This document shows positions 4,063 to 6,410 of a stretch of 6,410 bases of DNA, one piece after another (within the stretch, counting starts at the first letter, position 1; every line of letters begins with the position of its first letter). A model generated the notes under the pieces. That model did not search any database. It saw only the letters and a list, made by a program, of their open reading frames with translations, and was not told the DNA's origin. The position numbers and the translations under genes are program-made. The DNA is from Bryobacterales bacterium (GTDB taxonomy: Bacteria > Acidobacteriota > Terriglobia > Bryobacterales > Bryobacteraceae), in NCBI GenBank assembly GCA_003139735.1, contig PLGA01000542.1, positions 1-6,410 on the forward strand. The letters are read 5' to 3'.

Positions 4063-5100
4063 ATGGATCGAAGAGAGTTCCTTACAAATTCAGGAGCGGC
4101 GCTGGGTTCTTTGGTAGCTGCGGAAGGCGCCGGGCGCGCGCTGGCGCAGGACCAAGGAGCGGCCCGGGGCGGTAACGCGCCCGCAAACAACGGGCGGCCG
4201 GTTCGGGCAGTGAGCATCGGCTTTAAACCGAGCCTCCCTTTGGAGCAAATCGCCGGCTTGGTCGACAAAGAGGGGGCGCGCGGCGCGGACCTCATCGCGC
4301 TGCCGGAGACCTGCCGGGGGCAGAACAGCAGGAGCCAAGAGGGTTTGGATGGCCCCACGATAAAGGCTCTCAGCGCCTTGGCCAGTAAACATCGAACCTA
4401 CATCGTTTGTCCCATTGATCGGAGAGATGGCGAGCGGCGTCTCAACTCCGCGGTCCTGCTCGACCGGCAAGGGCAGGTGGCCGCCGTCTACAACAAGATA
4501 TATCCCTACTGGTCGGAGTTTGCCCAGTACCAGGCCCCCCCCGTCCAGCCCGGTGAGACGGTTGTCGTTTTCCCGACCGACTTCGGCCGTGTCGGCCTTG
4601 CGATCTGTTACGACGTGAATTGGCCCGCGTTGTGGCAGCGCCTGGCGGATTTCAAGGCGGAGCTGGTAATCTGGCCCAGCGGGTACTCGGCCGGCAGGTC
4701 GCTTCAGGCGCGGGCGACTGACAACAACTACTATGTCATGAGCTCGACGCAGGCTCCCGATTGTCTGGTGTTTGACATCGACGGCGAACAGCTTGTCTAC
4801 GACCACAACAATGTGTCCGACGACATTAACGTGACTCGTTTCACGTTCGACCTGGACCGCTGCGTTTTTCACCAGGACTTCAACCTGCCTACGAAGCTCG
4901 CGAATCTGCTCAAGGAGCACGGAGACGACGTCGAACGTGAAAAATGGTTTCCGCAGGAAGGGTGGTTCGTGCTTAGGGCGAAACGGCCGGGAGTCAGCGC
5001 GCGCGATTTGGCCAAGAAATATGGATTGGAAGAACGGCGGCCCTATATCAATCGGAGCCGCTGCGAGCTCGATAGGTTGCGAGGGTGGCAATTCTCCTAA
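4063..5100 (+). CDS. Tat-exported carbon-nitrogen hydrolase (nitrilase superfamily)
   Basis: A 345-residue enzyme of the nitrilase/amidase superfamily, which hydrolyses non-peptide C-N bonds (amides, carbamoyl groups or nitriles). The N-terminus 'MDRREFLTNSGAALGSLVAA' is a twin-arginine signal (R3-R4, hydrophobic stretch, likely cleavage after 'ALA' near residue 28), so the folded protein would be exported across the inner membrane. The catalytic domain spans about residues 47-260. All three triad residues are present in their usual contexts: Glu82 ('LIALPETCRG'), Lys145 ('AAVYNKIYPYW') and Cys182 ('VGLAICYDVNWP'). 'E152' after the Lys could be the accessory Glu of the family. The C-terminal 80 or so residues ('KLANLLKEHGDDVEREKWF' onward) lie beyond the core and may shape the active site or contacts. 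The substrate is not predictable. Most bacterial relatives are cytoplasmic, so export is notable. An amidohydrolase follows 79 bases downstream and is also Tat-exported, suggesting a shared pathway. Confidence 0.88.
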   Translation: MDRREFLTNSGAALGSLVAAEGAGRALAQDQGAARGGNAPANNGRPVRAVSIGFKPSLPLEQIAGLVDKEGARGADLIALPETCRGQNSRSQEGLDGPTIKALSALASKHRTYIVCPIDRRDGERRLNSAVLLDRQGQVAAVYNKIYPYWSEFAQYQAPPVQPGETVVVFPTDFGRVGLAICYDVNWPALWQRLADFKAELVIWPSGYSAGRSLQARATDNNYYVMSSTQAPDCLVFDIDGEQLVYDHNNVSDDINVTRFTFDLDRCVFHQDFNLPTKLANLLKEHGDDVEREKWFPQEGWFVLRAKRPGVSARDLAKKYGLEERRPYINRSRCELDRLRGWQFS

Positions 5101-5179
5101 CCCTGACATCGGAGCCGACGACCAGAAGGACTGGCGGCTATTGGTGGACTTGACGAACAACGATGCCGTCGGAAAACTG

Positions 5180-6142
5180 ATGGATGAGAAGCTGACACGC
5201 CGCAGGTTTCTGGCTGTTGCCGGCGCGGGCGCGGCGGGCGTCGTCTTTGCGCGGGCGTCGCAGCCTTCCACGCCGGTTAACTTCGCCGTGCCTCCGCACG
5301 CGTGCGACTGCCACACCCATATGTTCGGCGATCCGGCGAAGTTCCCAGTATTTGCGCGACGCACCTACACGCCTGAGACCGCGCTGCCGGAGGAAATGGC
5401 GAAACTTCATGCGGCGCTGCACATGCAGCGGGTCGTGATCGTGACTCCGAGCGTCTATGGCGCCGACAATTCCTGTACGCTTTACGGAATGAAAGCGCGC
5501 GGGGCAAATGCGCGCGGAGTGGCGGTCATCGACGATAAAACCCCGGCGAGTGAACTGGCTCGGCTGCAAAAGGCTGGCATACGCGGCATCCGTCTCAACC
5601 TGGCGACCGGGGGGCAGGCCGATGCAGCCACCGGGAGACGGCGTTTTCAGGCTGCAATCGGGCAGGTGAAGGGGCTGGGCTGGCACATTCAGATGTTTGC
5701 CAGTCTTGCGGTGATCTCCGGCATTCGCGATCTGGTTATGGGATCCGATATGCCTGTCGTGTTCGACCATTTCGGCGGCGCCAATGCAGCGTTGGGGATG
5801 GATCAGCATGGCTTAAGCGATCTGGTGGATCTTGTGCGATCCGGCAAGGCGTATGTGAAGATTTCGGGCGCTTACAGGGCATCGACGCACGGCCCGGACT
5901 ATGCGGACGTGGCACCATACGCACGGGCGCTGATCGGCGCCAATGCGGATCGCGTGTTGTGGGGTTCGGACTGGCCACATCCGAATACAGCCATATCGCC
6001 CGACCGGAAGGCAACCGATGTCACGCCGCTGCTGCAGATCGACGATGGCCGATTGCTGAATCAACTTCCGATCTGGGTGCCGGACGCGGCGGTGCGGAAG
6101 AAGATACTCGTGGATAATCCCGCGCGGCTGTACGCGTTCTGA
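5180..6142 (+). CDS. Tat-exported amidohydrolase, PDC-lactonase (LigI/COG3618) type
   Basis: A 320-residue TIM-barrel metal hydrolase of the amidohydrolase-2 family, close in pattern to 2-pyrone-4,6-dicarboxylate lactonase and related predicted lactone hydrolases. The N-terminus 'MDEKLTRRRFLAVAGAGAAG' is a twin-arginine signal (R7-R8-R9-F-L). Visible active-site positions are the strand-1 HxH at H45/H47 ('CDCHTHMFG'), H169 ('GWHIQMFAS'), H197 ('FDHFGG') and D264 ('LWGSDWPHPN'). 'GIRGIRLNLATGG' is also typical. The full barrel is present, ending in 'DNPARLYAF', as normal for the family. I chose ATG 5180 because it puts the Tat motif at the N-terminus; GGAAAA lies upstream. GTG 5144 is in frame and possible, with AGAAGGA further upstream. 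The open frame extends back to 4937, but that part overlaps the hydrolase. It is probably co-transcribed with the hydrolase; together they may open a lactone or cyclic amide and cleave an amide on an external compound. The exact substrate is unknown. Confidence 0.85.
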   Translation: MDEKLTRRRFLAVAGAGAAGVVFARASQPSTPVNFAVPPHACDCHTHMFGDPAKFPVFARRTYTPETALPEEMAKLHAALHMQRVVIVTPSVYGADNSCTLYGMKARGANARGVAVIDDKTPASELARLQKAGIRGIRLNLATGGQADAATGRRRFQAAIGQVKGLGWHIQMFASLAVISGIRDLVMGSDMPVVFDHFGGANAALGMDQHGLSDLVDLVRSGKAYVKISGAYRASTHGPDYADVAPYARALIGANADRVLWGSDWPHPNTAISPDRKATDVTPLLQIDDGRLLNQLPIWVPDAAVRKKILVDNPARLYAF

Positions 6143-6144
6143 TC

Positions 6145-6315
6145 TTACGTGGTTGCGAATATGCGCTCGGCGTACTCGCGGCTGCGCTTCAGGTCCTCAA
6201 CCAATGGGCGCGTTCGCTGCGTCTGCGGATCCCAGGCCAGTTCGACCGTGAGCCAACCTGTGTAGCTTGAGGACTGATAGCAGTTGGAGCCGGCTGACGG
6301 GGGCTGGCAGGCAAC
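6145..6315 (-). pseudogene. C-terminal relic of a sugar phosphate isomerase/epimerase (xylose isomerase-like TIM barrel)
   Basis: Read on the minus strand, about 40 residues ending at TAA (6147-6145) look like the C-terminus of this family: 'SSYTGWLTVELAWDP' followed by 'PLVEDLKRSREYAERIF'. The 'Y-GW-TVE' strand and final helix 'SREYAERIF' are typical. Upstream, the frame degenerates ('CQPPSAGSNCYQ') and meets a TGA at 6318-6316, and none of the other minus frames continues the family. The rest of the barrel (normally about 250 residues) is therefore missing, replaced by unrelated sequence near 6275-6290. It converges on the amidohydrolase with a 2-base gap. The intact gene probably belonged to a carbohydrate catabolic cluster of the kind in which such isomerases commonly occur. 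Confidence 0.6.
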
Positions 6316-6351
6316 TCAAGCGTCGCCAAGCCGGCATCTTGGGCACCCACG

Positions 6352-6410
6352 TTACTTCTCGTTGATCAGAATACGCGGCTCTGCTACCTGTCCAGCAGCC
6401 GGGGCCGTCC
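6352..6410 (-). CDS. possible C-terminal end of a minus-strand gene running off the window
   Basis: From the window edge the minus strand reads 'TAPAAGQVAEPRILINEK' to a TAA at 6354-6352. The Ala/Pro-rich stretch before a short 'PRILINEK' end looks protein-like, but 18 residues are too few to name a family or to exclude chance. Confidence 0.2.
   Translation of the reverse strand, partial: TAPAAGQVAEPRILINEK

Noticed and set aside
4090..5364. 424-residue minus-strand frame across the carbon-nitrogen hydrolase
   Set aside because: The plus strand has the full catalytic triad and a Tat signal; the antisense frame is a codon-bias shadow.
1..6410. CRISPR array, tRNA, rRNA, transposase or a known anti-phage system
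   Set aside because: No regular short repeats with spacers, no tRNA-like cloverleaf motifs, and no transposase, nuclease, reverse transcriptase or toxin domain is visible in any frame.

Overview
The window is high-GC bacterial DNA with many short, hypothetical or broken genes followed by two solid enzyme genes. No rRNA, tRNA, CRISPR array or recognisable transposase is visible. Three features recall soil Acidobacteriota of the Solibacter/Bryobacter type: the Ala/Arg/Lys-rich protein family with an 'AAAQRKRW' motif, a receiver-like protein with Glu in place of the phospho-Asp, and short proteins with Cys pairs. That assignment is inference from remembered protein style, not from a marker gene.

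Layout. Positions 125-661 encode an intact ricin-type beta-trefoil lectin with three QxW repeats and a proline-rich tail, followed by a strong hairpin. Positions 750-1325 are a decayed Ala/Lys/Arg-rich gene that reads through three frame changes. Positions 1326-1720 hold nothing recognisable. Positions 1721-2653 carry three small same-strand genes (100, 57 and 72 aa), each with Cys pairs that suggest zinc binding; the third resembles the zf-HC2 anti-sigma zinc finger. Positions 2649-2890 are a second, internally deleted copy of the decayed gene, about 90% identical to the first over 105 bases. Positions 2882-3493 have only weak, conflicting short frames. Positions 3494-3949 encode a stand-alone receiver-like protein, and a 43-base third fragment of the decayed family follows its stop codon.

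The right side is more conventional. Positions 4063-5100 encode a Tat-exported carbon-nitrogen hydrolase with the complete Glu-Lys-Cys triad. Positions 5180-6142 encode a Tat-exported amidohydrolase of the PDC-lactonase (LigI-like, COG3618) type with its His and Asp ligands present. The pair is co-directional, 79 bases apart, and probably forms an operon acting outside the cytoplasmic membrane on an amide, nitrile, lactone or related substrate. Convergent to it, starting 2 bases after its stop, is a C-terminal relic of a sugar phosphate isomerase/epimerase, and possibly the last codons of another minus-strand gene at the window edge.

Overall this looks like an accessory region that has collected small genes and gene debris beside a small catabolic operon. 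I do not see a convincing new multi-gene system. The points most worth checking are the scattered relics of one gene family, the lectin with near-identical internal DNA repeats, and the receiver protein with Glu at the phosphorylation site.
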